From Siphlonurus alternatus (taxonomy: Eukaryota; Arthropoda; Insecta; Ephemeroptera; Siphlonuridae): a stretch of DNA of 64,000 nt. Position numbers and translations under genes: made by a program. Numbering within the stretch: the stretch's first letter is position 1; each line of letters opens with the position of its first letter. Positions 1 through 24,766 of this stretch are shown in pieces. The stretch spans positions 16,039,283 through 16,103,282 of the forward strand of contig OX463784.1 in the NCBI GenBank assembly GCA_949825025.1, read 5' to 3'. The notes beneath the pieces were generated by a model. The model did not search any database, had not been told where the DNA came from, and saw nothing but the letters and a program-made list of their open reading frames with translations.

Positions 1-70
1 ACACCATCATGTTGTGATTGTGTACCCCAGTGTGTAATTAAGTGTGTAGATATGAAAGTTTGGTACTTAC

Positions 71-10678
<10,608 letters not shown>

Positions 10679-12389
10679 CTGAAACACATTTCAATGTTAG
10701 TCTCGTCAAAAGCTTGCTTGCAATGATTGCAATCTATAGTGTTTCATGCAAGAGTTTGATAATAGAAATAGTCAGAAATGATGTAGTTTCAACAGTTTTC
10801 ACACGTACAATAACGGCAATGGTCAAACTCTCTCTTGAAGAACTGTAGAACTTGTTCAACTTGTTGCAAAGTTCAGCATTTCAACTTATATAGTTAAAAA
10901 AAATTACTCCTAGGTTATAGATTTATAAGTTTATATATTAAATCGTAGTAAATTTTGAATATTAAAATTAAATTTAAACTTTTTAAATTATAAAAATATA
11001 TATTATAATTATTTAATTTTTTGTTATTGTTATATATGCACGTATAAATGAAACACTATATTGATTTTTTTTAAATCAATTTAAAATATATATATATAAA
11101 AAAGCATGATTATATTGTCTTTATTTTTAAATAAATCTGTTTCAAATTTTCGGGTGAAGTAGGTGAAGTATTGCTTTGGTTCTTTATTCTGGGTATAATT
11201 AAGTGGCAATATTATAATACTTAAAAAGTAAAATCACTCCTGAAGAATTAAATTGCTTTACTCACCCTTTAAATTTACAAATTAAACCAACACAAGCTCT
11301 TTAACACCTAGGACAGCACACGTCTACTGTCCGCCTGTATCTATGCAACATTTTTTCCTTTCAGGTGATTTTATCTCCTTAGCCTAAGTGGAAGATAATC
11401 GCGACGTTGTCACCTTGTTATCACGAGAACATCTGTCACATATTGGTGGCAGTCAACAATGGTTATTATCAGTTCGGAGAAACAATTGAATTAAAGTGAT
11501 TGCTACTGAGTATTTTAATTTTATATTCGAGTACACTTCAAATTTGCTCTTCAATTATTTTCAATATATTATATTACGTACTAAATGCTATTTTTTAAAT
11601 AAATTACTAAGTAATAGCTGTCATGCCTGCCATTTAATGTAAAAATATCATGCATATTTGTAATAGACCTCTGGCAGATAATACAACCCTGGAGAATTTT
11701 TTTTCTAACAATTTGGTTAAATTTGGATTTAAAAAAACTCTCTTTCATGATTTCTTCGCTATAAAATATACTATACATAATGGAGTACATAAAACCATTT
11801 TTTGTATACTAAATTTATCGATGTATTTTGTAAACTGTAGATTTAAATTTGTTTTTGATTTTTTTTTTAAGCGCATGCATGTTAATTATGATGATGCTGT
11901 TTTCAATTTTTGTCTTTATATGGTTTGTTCAATTTTTTTTTCTTAGGAGAAAATAAATTATTAAATATTCTCAACGCTGTATTTTTCATTCACAAGGCAT
12001 ATTTTATCGTATACCAGCAAGATTATTAAGTGTCTAATTTTTGTACGTGCATAAACCAGAACATTTTTGTAGTTAAATAATGGCTGCAATCCGAATTTCA
12101 GTGTAGTGAATTATTTTTTTATTACTGTAATAAAATCTTCACCTGTTTTTTTAAAATTATAATGAATGTATAAAAACTATTTATAAAAAGTTACAATACA
12201 TCAAATGAAATAAGAAACGCTAGATAAAGAAAACAAAGCACCTCATATATAATTCTTATATCTTTTTAAGTGCTTTATAAATGTGATGCAAAAAAAAATT
12301 AAGAATGTTAAATATGTCATACAATATTTTTTTTGTTTTTGTTTTGATACATTCATTGTAGATTTTTGTCTTGATGACTTGAAGTGAAC

Positions 12390-12536
<147 letters not shown>

Positions 12537-14399
12537 ACACACAAAGTTACCGAGTGCAATAAAAATAGAACGCCCCTGTTCTGAACAAGCGTATGTAGAG
12601 CTGACGGCTTGGGACCAACCCGACGCTACAGCCGCATTTTAGCTGCCATCACACCGCCTGTCTGCATTGGACCGCGTGGTATTCAAATAGCATGCACTTT
12701 TAAACGACACGTGGAGTGATAGTGACAATTATTAAGAATTTTTCATAACAATTATGAATTATTACAAAAATATATTTTATTTTATGGCTGATCATATAAT
12801 ACGATTAATTGTGTTTTCTAAACAGTAATTTTTAAGCTTTACGAATATTAATAGCATTTATTGTTCTGTAATTGGAAGATAATATAACTGAGATAAGATG
12901 TCATGAACCATTTTCATTGTGGTCTCGTTAGTACCATGTAAATGAAATTTAAAATGGTCAGGTAGCTAGTTATAAAATTTTCTCACCACAAAGAATTAAC
13001 TCGCTTAAAATACTCTCAAATAACAATTACATAGCTTTAAATTCAAAAAGGCTTTATTCTTCCTTAGCCAGAACAGAACAACTTCCTTATACTTAGGCAA
13101 TTTGTTTGACATCTAAATGAAACAGGTTGCATATACAGCAAGGGGCAATGTCGTTTGCAAACTTGTAGATTTTATCCTGAACAAGGTGTCTAACCTCACA
13201 GAAAGTAATCAGGCACGGCGGACACGTATTGGCGTTTCAATGCACTGACAAGCAAGATAAGACGTTTGCTGATTTGGGAAATAATACATTTTAGTATCAT
13301 ACCCCGGCCGTATAGAAGAATATTGCTAAAACGCTAAAAGTGATAAAAATAACGCTACCACCTCAAGAAAATTAAGTAAACTTTTATTCTTTAGCCTCGG
13401 TACAACATAAAAAATTGTTTACCAATACAGTTTGAGCTAGAAATAGGACGTTCACCAGCTGCTTGTGAAAACAATAAGTGCAGATAAAAATTTACGCTCT
13501 GATGTTTACTTCCAGTCTATATAGCTACTGTTTCTGGATACAGACGGTCCAAAAATAAAATATAAACTAAGACAGCAGCTACGTATTGGATTCCAGTCAT
13601 AACAGTGACGTCACTAGAAAATATCGTGATACTTTTTATACTTTTTTTTTTTATTATTATAATATTTAAAATATGAATTTTATATTTGTTTATACGTATA
13701 ATAATGGACGTGAATCAAGAAGGGAAGATAGCCAGATTTATCACTGTTACGGAAAGTCAAGCAGGGACTGGCTGCAGTCCCACACCCCCGAAATTTTAGA
13801 GTGGGCAATATAGGCATTTTCTCTTTTTTTTGTTTTGTTTTTTGTTTTTTAACATTGGGCTTATGGAGACAGCCACCTCCGAAATTTGGCCCTGGATCTG
13901 CGCCTGTAATTTCTAAACTTAAATAGTGAGAAACTTGGATATCTCTCTTTTTGTAATTTTATATCTATATATATATAGAAATATGATGTAAATGTGAAAT
14001 CTCATAACTTTTTTTAAAGAAATTTGTTCGCACAAAAACAAATCTAATAATTCAATTACTTTAAGCTATAATATACTAAAAAAAAAAATGGTAAGATATC
14101 TAAGAATTTTAAAATACAGCATATTATTAGTTTTTATTACCTGATGCGTGGTTTAATGAAATAAAATATAAAGAGAAAAAAATCACCAACAAACGTTTAA
14201 AATGAATCACAAGCAATATGTAGCCTCTTGGGTGGCATGATGGACATTGAGGCAAAATCATTCGCAATTAGTTGAAACTTTTGAAAGTCTTATATTTCAG
14301 GCCTTCATGCATAGATATATCGATGTAGATATATGCAGTTATAGATATAAGAATGGGCTTGCCAAAACCTTGCTACAATATCTAAATCTATATTTCTAT

Positions 14400-14560
14400 T
14401 ATATAATTATATTTTTTAAAAACAGTTTTATTAGTGAAAAAAATAATACAGTCCTACCAAGGCCGGAAGCCTTATGGGTAGGTGCTGGTGTACAAATTAA
14501 AATTATATTACATTATAGTTTGAGCTTTGCAGAAAATAAAATACATGCAGAAAAAATACA
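14400..14560 (-). mobile_element. LINE 3'-end relic with conserved hairpin
   Basis: On the minus strand CCTACCCATAAGGC, TTCCG, GCCTTGGTAGG folds into a hairpin (14453-14482), followed by T-rich and A-rich tail sequence. I recall similar 3' hairpins in arthropod non-LTR elements, but no coding part remains. The copy in block 2 is at 22045-22074. Confidence 0.4.
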
Positions 14561-15116
14561 ATATAAATTAACAATCAGCAAAAACATGCACATATAGTTC
14601 TTTTAATTAAAAAAAAATATATATATTAAGATATAATTTTTTTTTTTTATTTGTATGCAATATCCTTCAATTTCGAAATATTTGAAGTGATTTATAAATA
14701 TAAAAATCAAACGATGTGATCTTCACGACGATCAATCGTATAAAGCTTTAGCAACGTGTGTGTGAAGGCTAAGGTGCACATGGCCGCTCCTCCAGGATTA
14801 ATACACAAATGTGCACTTGACTCAAAGTTTACGAGCAACCCTGGACAAATTTACGACGAGATAAGTCTATACTTCAGAGGTCATCTTTGTAGTAACCTTA
14901 AGATTATTTTGTCTCAAGGCTGGAATGTACAAATGATTGCAAATATAAAAGTCGATAAATTTGTACATTAAAATACAACTCTCCTGAATGTTTGCAGCAA
15001 TATGGACACAAAGATTGATTTTAGCATAGAAAATTTTAGTGCTAACCTTTGATTATGAATCTTGTATTTCCAGACTAAAATTTTTGCTCTTTATTATCCA
15101 TTATAAAATATATTGG

Positions 15117-15290
15117 GGGGCATTCACAAAGCACTTTAACCCCCACTTTAGCCTCAATTTTTATCCCTGGTACTAAACATGGTGCTAAACCAGGGGCTAA
15201 CCATGTTAAGCTCCTAGTTTAGCACCATGTTTAGCACCAGGGTTAAAAATTGGGGCTAAAGTGGGGGTTAAAGTGCTTTGTGAATGCCCC
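15117..15290. mobile_element. Foldback element, CACTTTAACCCC family, copy 1
   Basis: 174-bp near-perfect palindrome. The ends GGGGCATTCACAAAGCAC and GTGCTTTGTGAATGCCCC are exact reverse complements, and inner arms carry repeated GGTGCTAAAC-like motifs. Non-coding. Confidence 0.85.
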
Positions 15291-16774
15291 TCAATATGTT
15301 TTATATTAATAAGATATAGGAAGCCAGCATTGATCAGTGCTTGCTTTTACTTGACGGTCAATGCTAGTTGTCTATCTTCATGGCGAAATACATTCATTTA
15401 TTAGGAGTTCGGCTATATACGCGTATTTTAATAGAGTGTACATGACATATACAGTATATTAAAGGAATTTAAATATTTGTACATTAAGAAATTTAAATTG
15501 ATGAATTTGCTTTAAATTTCAGCAGTAATGAATGTATACAGAGCGGTCTCCTGATGTATAGCATATAATAATTACACATTCTCTTTTTCTATAAGGGATA
15601 TTAAACACTTAATAGTATGTTTTTTCCCGGGTGGATTTTTTTTTCAGTATTTAATTCAAATTAATTTAATTCAGCTTGCTATATACTGTTGATAGGTTGA
15701 TACTTAATTCACTTAATTGTAATCATGTGAAAAATGGGAGTGAAATTTTCTCAACACACAAAAATCTATACTTCAAACAGCTCAAATATTAGTTCCACCT
15801 GATATATGTTACAGTGAGTTAAATTTTGATTATCTTCAATTTTTGAAAAATTTAAGAAGAGCGCCCATTCTACACTGACCGTCATATTCATTTAGGTTTT
15901 CATCGGAGGTGCTCGGGTGTACTTCGACTTATGTCAGCCAGTGATGTTCTTCATTACAAACTGGCTCCCAATAGAGGCTTCAATTCAGCTGATTTTTTGG
16001 TGTTTCCACCGTCCAATCAAAACTTATGTAAAAAAAAACTTCAAAATTGCTTATTTGGCATAAAAGAATTTTCTCATATAGGAATAAAGAATAAAAGTTC
16101 TTGCTTCATTATCAGAAGATTCTTAAATCCCTAAATGCGGGGGTTATGAGATATTTTCAAAGCAATAGCTTTAAGTACTGAGAAAAATTCAAATTTTCTA
16201 ACTTTATGGCTTATAGAGAAAATTTTCCCGCCGGGGAACACTTGAAGCCTCTATATATGACTTGAAGACGTTATAAACACGACAAAAACCAATTTAAGAC
16301 GCGTAGTGTAATCATTAAAACAAGTTTAATAAGGTCATTGAGTGCGTGACAACGCCGACCATGGGGTAACATTCATGGGGAAACTTATAATTTTACTATG
16401 CAAAGAAGAAACCTAACAGGCAGTTTGACACATCTCTGCTGCATATCACCATCGATATTCAACAAGCGTAACCAATAAATTACGCACTTAATGAACTTTT
16501 TAATACTATTACTATCCATCACACTTTAGAAATATGTGATTATAATATTAATTGTAACTCCATTATCAACAAAAACTACCTATAACTTCACAAATTCTAT
16601 TAATTTAATGTTTTATTTTAATAATGAAAAGTAATATAAAGTTCATTCAGATGCCATGACTAAATATAAAGCTGTGAAATACTTTTTTTTTTTAATTCTT
16701 TTATTCATAAAAACAAGTTTATGTACAACTTATACATAAAAATAAAAATATTAATGACGACTTTAATTTGACGT

Positions 16775-16940
16775 GACTGAGGAAACCGTGGAAAACCTTA
16801 GTCAGGACGGACACCTCTACTTTTTATCAATGGACCAAATTGATATCAAAAACCTGGAATATCACACATAAGTGCATCACTGCAGTGGGTGGAACACCCA
16901 CGAGGCTCGGGTTCGATTCCCGGTACCGGAAATTTTATAA
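16775..16940 (-). mobile_element. SINE fragment with tRNA-like T arm
   Basis: The reverse complement matches the SINE body at 34745-34880 (AAAAAGTAGAGGTG, CTGACTAAGG, GCACTT). Next to it, on the plus strand, CGGGTTCGATTCCCG (16908-16922) forms a perfect tRNA-type T stem-loop. The 5S-like head is absent here. A copy lies at about 24400-24565. Confidence 0.55.
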
Positions 16941-17141
16941 GAGGGAGGTAGTTCACAAGGTACTTGGTATAATATTTATAGCAGTACACCAAGAATCAAC
17001 ATGAATGAATACCCAAACAAAATACTCGTAGATGTATGATCACGAGAAAACATGCAATGAAAGCGGAGTGGTTAACACAAAAACTGGTATCCGAAACACC
17101 CCGCCTGGTTACAAGAACCATGGCATTACTGAAGACTCGAC

Positions 17142-17341
17142 NNNNNNNNNNNNNNNNNNNNNNNNNNNNNNNNNNNNNNNNNNNNNNNNNNNNNNNNNNN
17201 NNNNNNNNNNNNNNNNNNNNNNNNNNNNNNNNNNNNNNNNNNNNNNNNNNNNNNNNNNNNNNNNNNNNNNNNNNNNNNNNNNNNNNNNNNNNNNNNNNNN
17301 NNNNNNNNNNNNNNNNNNNNNNNNNNNNNNNNNNNNNNNNN
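17142..17341. other. Assembly gap, exactly 200 N
   Basis: A round-number gap separates the two duplicated blocks. Its right side begins inside a TC microsatellite, a typical contig break. Confidence 0.99.
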
Positions 17342-17395
<54 letters not shown>

Positions 17396-18238
17396 CTAGT
17401 CTTAAATTCAATTCCATTCTCATTACTCATACATTCCTTTTTTTTTTTAGTCATTTTTATTTTTAAGTGTACATTCATAAATTCCATAGTACTACTGTAA
17501 ACAAAATTCATAGCATTTAAAAACTATTTATTTAAATTCCAATCCTCCATACCATTTATTTCTAAGTAAAACTGTTATGTTAAAAGAATGCAGAATGTAA
17601 GTACGTAATAAATGTCAAATTTTGCAAGAAGTAATCTCACATGTTGTTTTTTCGCGGACTGTTTCTTTACGTACGGAGGCAGGAAGCCACAAATATCTCT
17701 CTTATACACCTGTCTTCACATGTAGACCTGCTTGCATCCCTCCTACGCAATCCTTTTAGTTAATCAAAACTCCCACGCATAATTTGTACGCACTTGTTAT
17801 AATTTTTAATCCTTGCATTACACATTTAAATTAATGTATCTCCTCACCCTGTCTTAACGATTGATCTCAAATGCTACCAGTCATGCTCTAGTAAATACAT
17901 GTGAATTACTTGATGTAAATATACAAAAAAAAATAATAAATATTGAACTTTGCTAATCCAACATTTAAAAATAAGGCATTTTAAAAAAATGGTATGCAGT
18001 TTTTCCATTTAAGTGCAGCATTTTTAGCAGTGGCCGAAGCATTTTTCATTATTTTTTCAGTCATTTTTTCCCCTAAATTAAGCTTGATGTAAGAAGAATA
18101 TCTTTAAATTCCTAACTATTTTATTGCAATCTCTAGATTGTAATAGGTTATTTTATAAAAACAATAGAACTCCCTTATATAGAAATGATATATAGATGAT
18201 GTTGAGTGTTTACGTTACCACATGTGCTGGACTCTTAC

Positions 18239-18309
18239 CATCCTCCTCCCTTGAAATACCTTGGTCCGAGTCCACTGACGGGTCGGACTGGAGATCGAGT
18301 CTTGTTAAC
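18239..18309 (-). pseudogene. Second copy of the PKC linker exon, frameshifted
   Basis: Matches 10609-10678 with intact splice sites but is 71 nt long: the C-run on the plus strand near 18248 has one extra base. If used in tandem or alone it would shift the downstream C1 frame. Either a base-calling error in one contig or a dead duplicate exon. Confidence 0.85.
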
Positions 18310-20019
18310 CTGAAACACATTTCAATGTTAGTCTCGTCAAAAGCTTGCTTGCAATGATTGCAATCTATAGTGTTTCATGCAAGAGTTTGATAATAGAAAT
18401 AGACAGAAATGATGAAGTTTCAACAGTTTTTCACACGTACAATAACGGCAATGGTCAAACTCTCTCTTGAAGAACTGTAGAACTTGTTCAACTTGTTGCA
18501 AAGTTCAGGCATTTCAACTTATATAGTTAAAAAAAATTACTCCTAGGTTATAGATTTATAAGTTTATATATTATATCGTAATAAATTTTGAATATTAAAA
18601 TTAAATTTAAACTTTTTAAATTATAAAAATATATATAATTATTTAATTTTTTGTTATTGTTATATATGCACGTATAAATGAAACACTATATTGATTTTTT
18701 TTAAATCAATTTAAAATATATATATAAAAAAAAGCATGATTATATGTCTTTATTTTTAAATAAATCTGTTTCAAGTTTTCGGGTGAAGTAGGTGAAGTAT
18801 TGCTTTGGTTCTTTATTCTGGGTATAATTATGTGGCAATATTATAATACTTAAAAAATAAAATCACTCCTGAAGAATTAAATTGCTTTACTCACCCTTTA
18901 AATTTACAAATTAAACCAACACAAGCTCTTTAACACCTAGGACAGCACACGTCTACTGTCCGCCTGTATCTATGCAACATTTTTTCCTTTCAGGTGATTT
19001 TATCTCCTTAGCCTAAGTGGAAGATAATCGCGACGTTGTCACCTTGTTATCACGAGAACATCTGTCACATATTGGTGGCAGTCAACAATGGTTATTATCA
19101 GTTCGGAGACACAATTGAATTAAAGTGATTGCTACTGAGTATTTTAATTTTATATTCGAGTACACTTCAAATTTGCTCTTCAATTATTTTCAATATATTA
19201 TATTACATACTAAATTCTATTTTTTAAATAAATTACTAAGTAATAGCTGTCATGCCTGCCATTTAATGTAAAAATATCATGCATATTTGTAATAGACCTC
19301 TGGCAGATAATACAACCCTGGAGAATTTTTTTTCTAACAATTTGGTTAAATTTGGATTTAAAAAAACTCTCTTTCATGATTTCTTCGCTATAAAATATAC
19401 TATACATAATGGAGTACATAAAACCATTTTTTGTATACTAAATTTATCGATGTATTTTGTAAACTGTAGATTTAAATTTGTTTTTGATTTTTTTTTTAAG
19501 CGCATGCATGTTAATTATGATGATGCTGTTTTCAATTTTTGTCTTTATATGGTTTGTTCAATTTTTTATTTCTTAGGAGAAAATAAATTATTAAATATTC
19601 TCAACGCTGTATTTTTCATTCACAAGGCATATTTTATCGTATACCAGCAAGATTATTAAATGTCTAATTTTTGTACGTGCATAAACCAGAACATTTTTGT
19701 AGTTAAATAATGGCTGCAATCCGAATTTCAGTGTAGTGAATTATTTTTTTATTACTGTAATAAAATCTTCACCTGTTTTTTTAAAATTATAATGAATGTA
19801 TAAAAACTATTTATAAAAAGTTACAATACATCAAATGAAATAAGAAACGCTAGATAAAGAAAACAAAGCACCTCATATATTATTCTTATATCTTTTTTAA
19901 GTGCTTTATAAATGTGATGCAAAAAAAATTAAGAATGTTAAATATGTCATACAATATTTTTTTTGTTTTTGTTTTGATACATTCATTGTAGATTTTTGTC
20001 TTGATGACTTGAAGTGAAC

Positions 20020-20020
<1 letters not shown>

Positions 20021-20114
<94 letters not shown>
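20021..20114. repeat. (GA)n microsatellite, copy 2
   Basis: GA tract with a single A interruption, allele-like length variant of 12391-12533. Confidence 0.95.
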
Positions 20115-20117
<3 letters not shown>

Positions 20118-21397
20118 ACACACAAAGTTACCGAGTGCAATAAAAATAGAACGCCCCTGTTCTGAACAAGCGTATGTAGAGCTGACGGCTTGGGACCAAC
20201 CCGACGCTACAGCCGCATTTTAGCTGCCATCACACCGCCTGTCTGCATTGGACCGCGTGGTATTCAAATAGCATGCACTTTTAAACGACACGTGGAGTGA
20301 TAGTGACAATTATTAAGAATTTTTCATAACAATTATGAATTATTACAAAAATATATTTTATTTGATGGTTGATCATATAATACGATTAATTGTGTTTTCT
20401 AAACAGTAATTTTTAAGCTTTACGAATATTAATAGCATTTATTGTTCTGTAATTGGAAGATAATATAACTGAGATAAGATGTCATGAACCATTTTCATTG
20501 TGGTCTCGTTAGTACCATGTAAATGAAATTTAAAATGGTCAGGTAGCTAGTTATAAAATTTTCTCACCACAAAGAATTAACTCGCTTAAAATACTCTCAA
20601 ATAACAATTACATAGCTTTAAATTCAAAAAGGCTTTATTCTTCCTTAGCCAGAACAGAACAACTTCCTTATACTTAGGCAATTTGTTTGACATCTAAATG
20701 AAACAGGTTGCATATACAGCAAGGGGCAATGTCGTTTGCAAACTTGTAGATTTTATCCTGAACAAGGTGTCTAACCTCACAGAAAGTAATCAGGCACGGC
20801 GGACACGTATTGGCGTTTCAATGCACTGACAAGCAAGATAAGACGTTTGCTGATTTGGGAAATAATACATTTTAGTATCATACCCCGGCCGTATAGAAGA
20901 ATATTGCTAAAACGCTAAAAGTGATAAAAATAACGCTACCACCTCAAGAAAATTAAGTAAACTTTTATTCTTTAGCCTCGGTACAACATAAAAAATTGTT
21001 TACCAATACAGTTTGAGCTAGAAATAGGACGTTCACCAGCTGCTTGTGAAAACAATAAGTGCAGATAAAAATTTACGCTCTGATGTTTACTTCCAGTCTA
21101 TATAGCTACTGTTTCTGGATACAGACGGTCCAAAAATAAAATATAAACTAAGACAGCAGCTACGTATTGGATTCCAGTCATAACAGTGACGTCACTAGAA
21201 AATATCGTGATACTTTTTATACTTTTTTTTTTTATTATTATAATATTTAAAATATGAATTTTATATTTGTTTATACGTATAATAATGGACGTGAATCAAG
21301 AAGGGAAGATAGCCAGATTTATCACTGTTACGGAAAGTCAAGCAGGGACTGGCTGCAGTCCCACACCCCCGAAATTTTAGAGTGGGCAATATAGGCA

Positions 21398-21435
<38 letters not shown>

Positions 21436-22741
21436 TTTTTTAACATTGGGCTTATGGAGACAGCCACCTCCGAAATTTGGCCCTGGATCTGCGCCTGTAA
21501 TTTCTAAACTTAAATAGTGAGAAACTTGGATATCTCTCTTTTTGTAATTTTATATCTATATATATATAGAAATATGATGTAAATGTGAAATCTCATAACT
21601 TTTTTTAAAGAAATTTGTTCGCACAAAAACAAATCTAATAATTCAATTACTTTAAGCTATAATATACTAAAAAAAAAAAATGGTAAGATATCTAAGAATT
21701 TTAAAATACAGCATATTATTAGTTTTTATTACCTGATGCGTGGTTTAATGAAATAAAATATAAAGAGAAAAAAATCACCAACAAACGTTTAAAATGAATC
21801 ACAAGCAATATGTAGCCTCTTGGGTGGCATGATGGACATTGAGGCAAAATCATTCGCAATTAGTTGAAACTTTTGAAAGTCTTATATTTCAGGCCTTCAT
21901 GCATAGATATATCGATGTAGATATATGCAGTTATAGATATAAGAATGGGCTTGCCAAAACCTTGCTACAATATCTAAATCTATATTTCTATTATATAATT
22001 ATATTTTTTAAAAACAGTTTTATTAGTGAAAAAAATAATACAGTCCTACCAAGGCCGGAAGCCTTATGGGTAGGTGCTGGTGTACAAATTAAAATTATAT
22101 TACATTATAGTTTGAGCTTTGCAGAAAATAAAATACATGCAGAAAAAATACAATATAAATTAACAATCAGCAAAAACATGCACATATAGTTCTTTTAATT
22201 AAAAAAAAATATATATATTAAGATATAATTTTTTTTTTTTATTTGTATGCAATATCCTTCAATTTCGAAATATTTGAAGTGATTTATAAATATAAAAATC
22301 AAACGATGTGATCTTCACGACGATCAATCGTATAAAGCTTTAGCAACGTGTGTGTGAAGGCTAAGGTGCACATGGCCGCTCCTCCAGGATTAATACACAA
22401 ATGTGCACTTGACTCAAAGTTTACGAGCAACCCTGGACAAATTTACGACGAGATAAGTCTATACTTCAGAGGTCATCTTTGTAGTAACCTTAAGATTATT
22501 TTGTCTCAAGGCTGGAATGTACAAATGATTGCAAATATAAAAGTCGATAAATTTGTACATTAAAATACAACTCTCACAATTACAATTGTTTGTAAATAAA
22601 ACAATTAAAATATTGTTTGCAGCAATATGGACACAAAGATTGATTTTAGCATAGAAAATTTTAGTGCTAACCTTTGATTATGAATCTTGTATTTCCAGAC
22701 TAAAATTTTTGCTCTTTATTATCCATTATAAAATATATTGG

Positions 22742-22915
22742 GGGGCATTCACAAAGCACTTTAACCCCCACTTTAGCCTCAATTTTTATCCCTGGTACTA
22801 AACATGGTGCTAAACCAGGGGCTAACCATGTTAAGCTCCTAGTTTAGCACCATGTTTAGCACCAGGGTTAAAAATTGGGGCTAAAGTGGGGGTTAAAGTG
22901 CTTTGTGAATGCCCC
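22742..22915. mobile_element. Foldback element, CACTTTAACCCC family, copy 2
   Basis: Duplicate of 15117-15290, carried by the block duplication and not an independent insertion. Confidence 0.85.
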
Positions 22916-24399
22916 TCAATATGTTTTATATTAATAAGATATAGGAAGCCAGCATTGATCAGTGCTTGCTTTTACTTGACGGTCAATGCTAGTTGTCTAT
23001 CTTCATGGCGAAATACATTCATTTATTAGGAGTTCGGCTATATACGCGTATTTTAATAGAGTGTACATGACATATACAGTATATTAAAGGAATTTAAATA
23101 TTTGTACATTAAGAAATTTAAATTGATGAATTTGCTTTAAATTTCAGCAGTAATGAATGTATACAGAGCGGTCTCCTGATGTATAGCATATAATAATTAC
23201 ACATTCTCTTTTTCTATAAAGGATATTAAACACTTAATAGTATGTTTTTTCCCGGGTGGATTTTTTTTTCAGTATTTAATTCAAATTAATTTAATTCAGC
23301 TTGCTATATACTGTTGATAGGTTGATACTTAATTCACTTAATTGTAATCATGTGAAAAATGGGAGTGAAATTTTCTCAACACACAAAAATCTATACTTCA
23401 AACAGCTCAAATATTAGTCCCACCTGATATATGTTACAGTGAGTTAAATTTTGATTATCTTCAATTTTTGAAAAATTTAAGAAGAGCGCCCATTCTACAC
23501 TGACCGTCATATTCATTTAGGTTTTCGTCGGAGGTGCTCGGGTGTACTTCGACTTATGTCAGCCAGTGATGTTCTTCGTTACAAACTGGCTCCCAATAGA
23601 GGCTTCAATTCAGCTGATTTTTTGGTGTTTCCACCGTCCAATCAAAACTTATGTAAAAAAAAACTTCAAAATTGCTTATTTGGCATAAAAGAATTTTTTC
23701 ATATAGGAATAAAGAATAAAAGTTCTTGCTTCATTATCAGAAGATTCTTAAATCCCTAAATGCGGGGGTTATGAGATATTTTCAAAGCAATAGCTTTAAG
23801 TACTGAGAAAAATTCAAATTTTCTAACTTTATGGCTTATAGAGAAAATTTTCCCGCCGGGGAACACTTGAAGCCTCTATATATGACTTGAAGACGTTATA
23901 AACACGACAAAAACCAATTTAAGACGCGTAGTGTAATCATTAAAACAAGTTTAATAAGGTCATTGAGTGCGTGACAACGCCGACCATGGGGTAACATTCA
24001 TGGGGAAACTTATAATTTTACTATGCAAAGAAGAAACCTAACAGGCAGTTTGACACATCTCTGCTGCATATCACCATCGATATTCAACAAGCGTAACCAA
24101 TAAATTACGCACTTAATGAACTTTTTAATACTATTACTATCCATCACACTTTAGAAATATGTGATTATAATATTAATTGTAACTCCATTATCAACAAAAA
24201 CTACCTATAACTTCACAAATTCTATTAATTTAATGTTTTATTTTAATAATGAAAAGTAATATAAAGTTCATTCAGATGCCATGACTAAATATAAAGCTGT
24301 GAAATACTTTTTTTTTTTAATTCTTTTATTCATAAAAACAAGTTTATGTACAACTTATACATAAAAATAAAAATATTAATGACGACTTTAATTTGACGT

Positions 24400-24565
24400 G
24401 ACTGAGGAAACCGTGGAAAACCTTAGTCAGGACGGACACCTCTACTTTTTATCAATGGACCAAATTGATATCAAAAACCTGGAATATCACACATAAGTGC
24501 ATCACTGCAGTGGGTGGAACACCCACGAGGCTCGGGTTCGATTCCCGGTACCGGAAATTTTATAA
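24400..24565 (-). mobile_element. SINE fragment, copy in block 2
   Basis: Same as 16775-16940, with the T-arm motif at 24533-24547. Confidence 0.55.
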
Positions 24566-24766
24566 GAGGGAGGTAGTTCACAAGGTACTTGGTATAATAT
24601 TTATAGCAGTACACCAAGAATCAACATGAATGAATACCCAAACAAAATACTCGTAGATGTATGATCACGAGAAAACATGCAATGAAAGCGGAGTGGTTAA
24701 CACAAAAACTGGTATCCGAAACACCCCGCCTGGTTACAAGAACCATGGCATTACTGAAGACTCGAC

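Larger units (their letters stand above)
17342..24766. repeat. Duplicated block, copy 2
   Basis: Near-identical to 9619-17141. Differences are microsatellite lengths, homopolymer lengths (for example a long T-run at 21408-21434), scattered substitutions, one insertion of roughly 35 bp near 22576 and a 1-bp insertion in the PKC exon. It continues past ACTCGAC into unique sequence. Confidence 0.95.

Noticed and set aside
14247..14597. 116-codon ORF, repeated at 21839
   Set aside because: Overlaps a LINE 3' hairpin on the other strand and is AT-driven; its repetition comes from the block duplication, not selection.
16908..16922. tRNA gene
   Set aside because: A perfect T arm but no acceptor, D or anticodon arms could be paired.
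16996..17511. ORFs of 144-171 codons
   Set aside because: They run through 200 N and a microsatellite.
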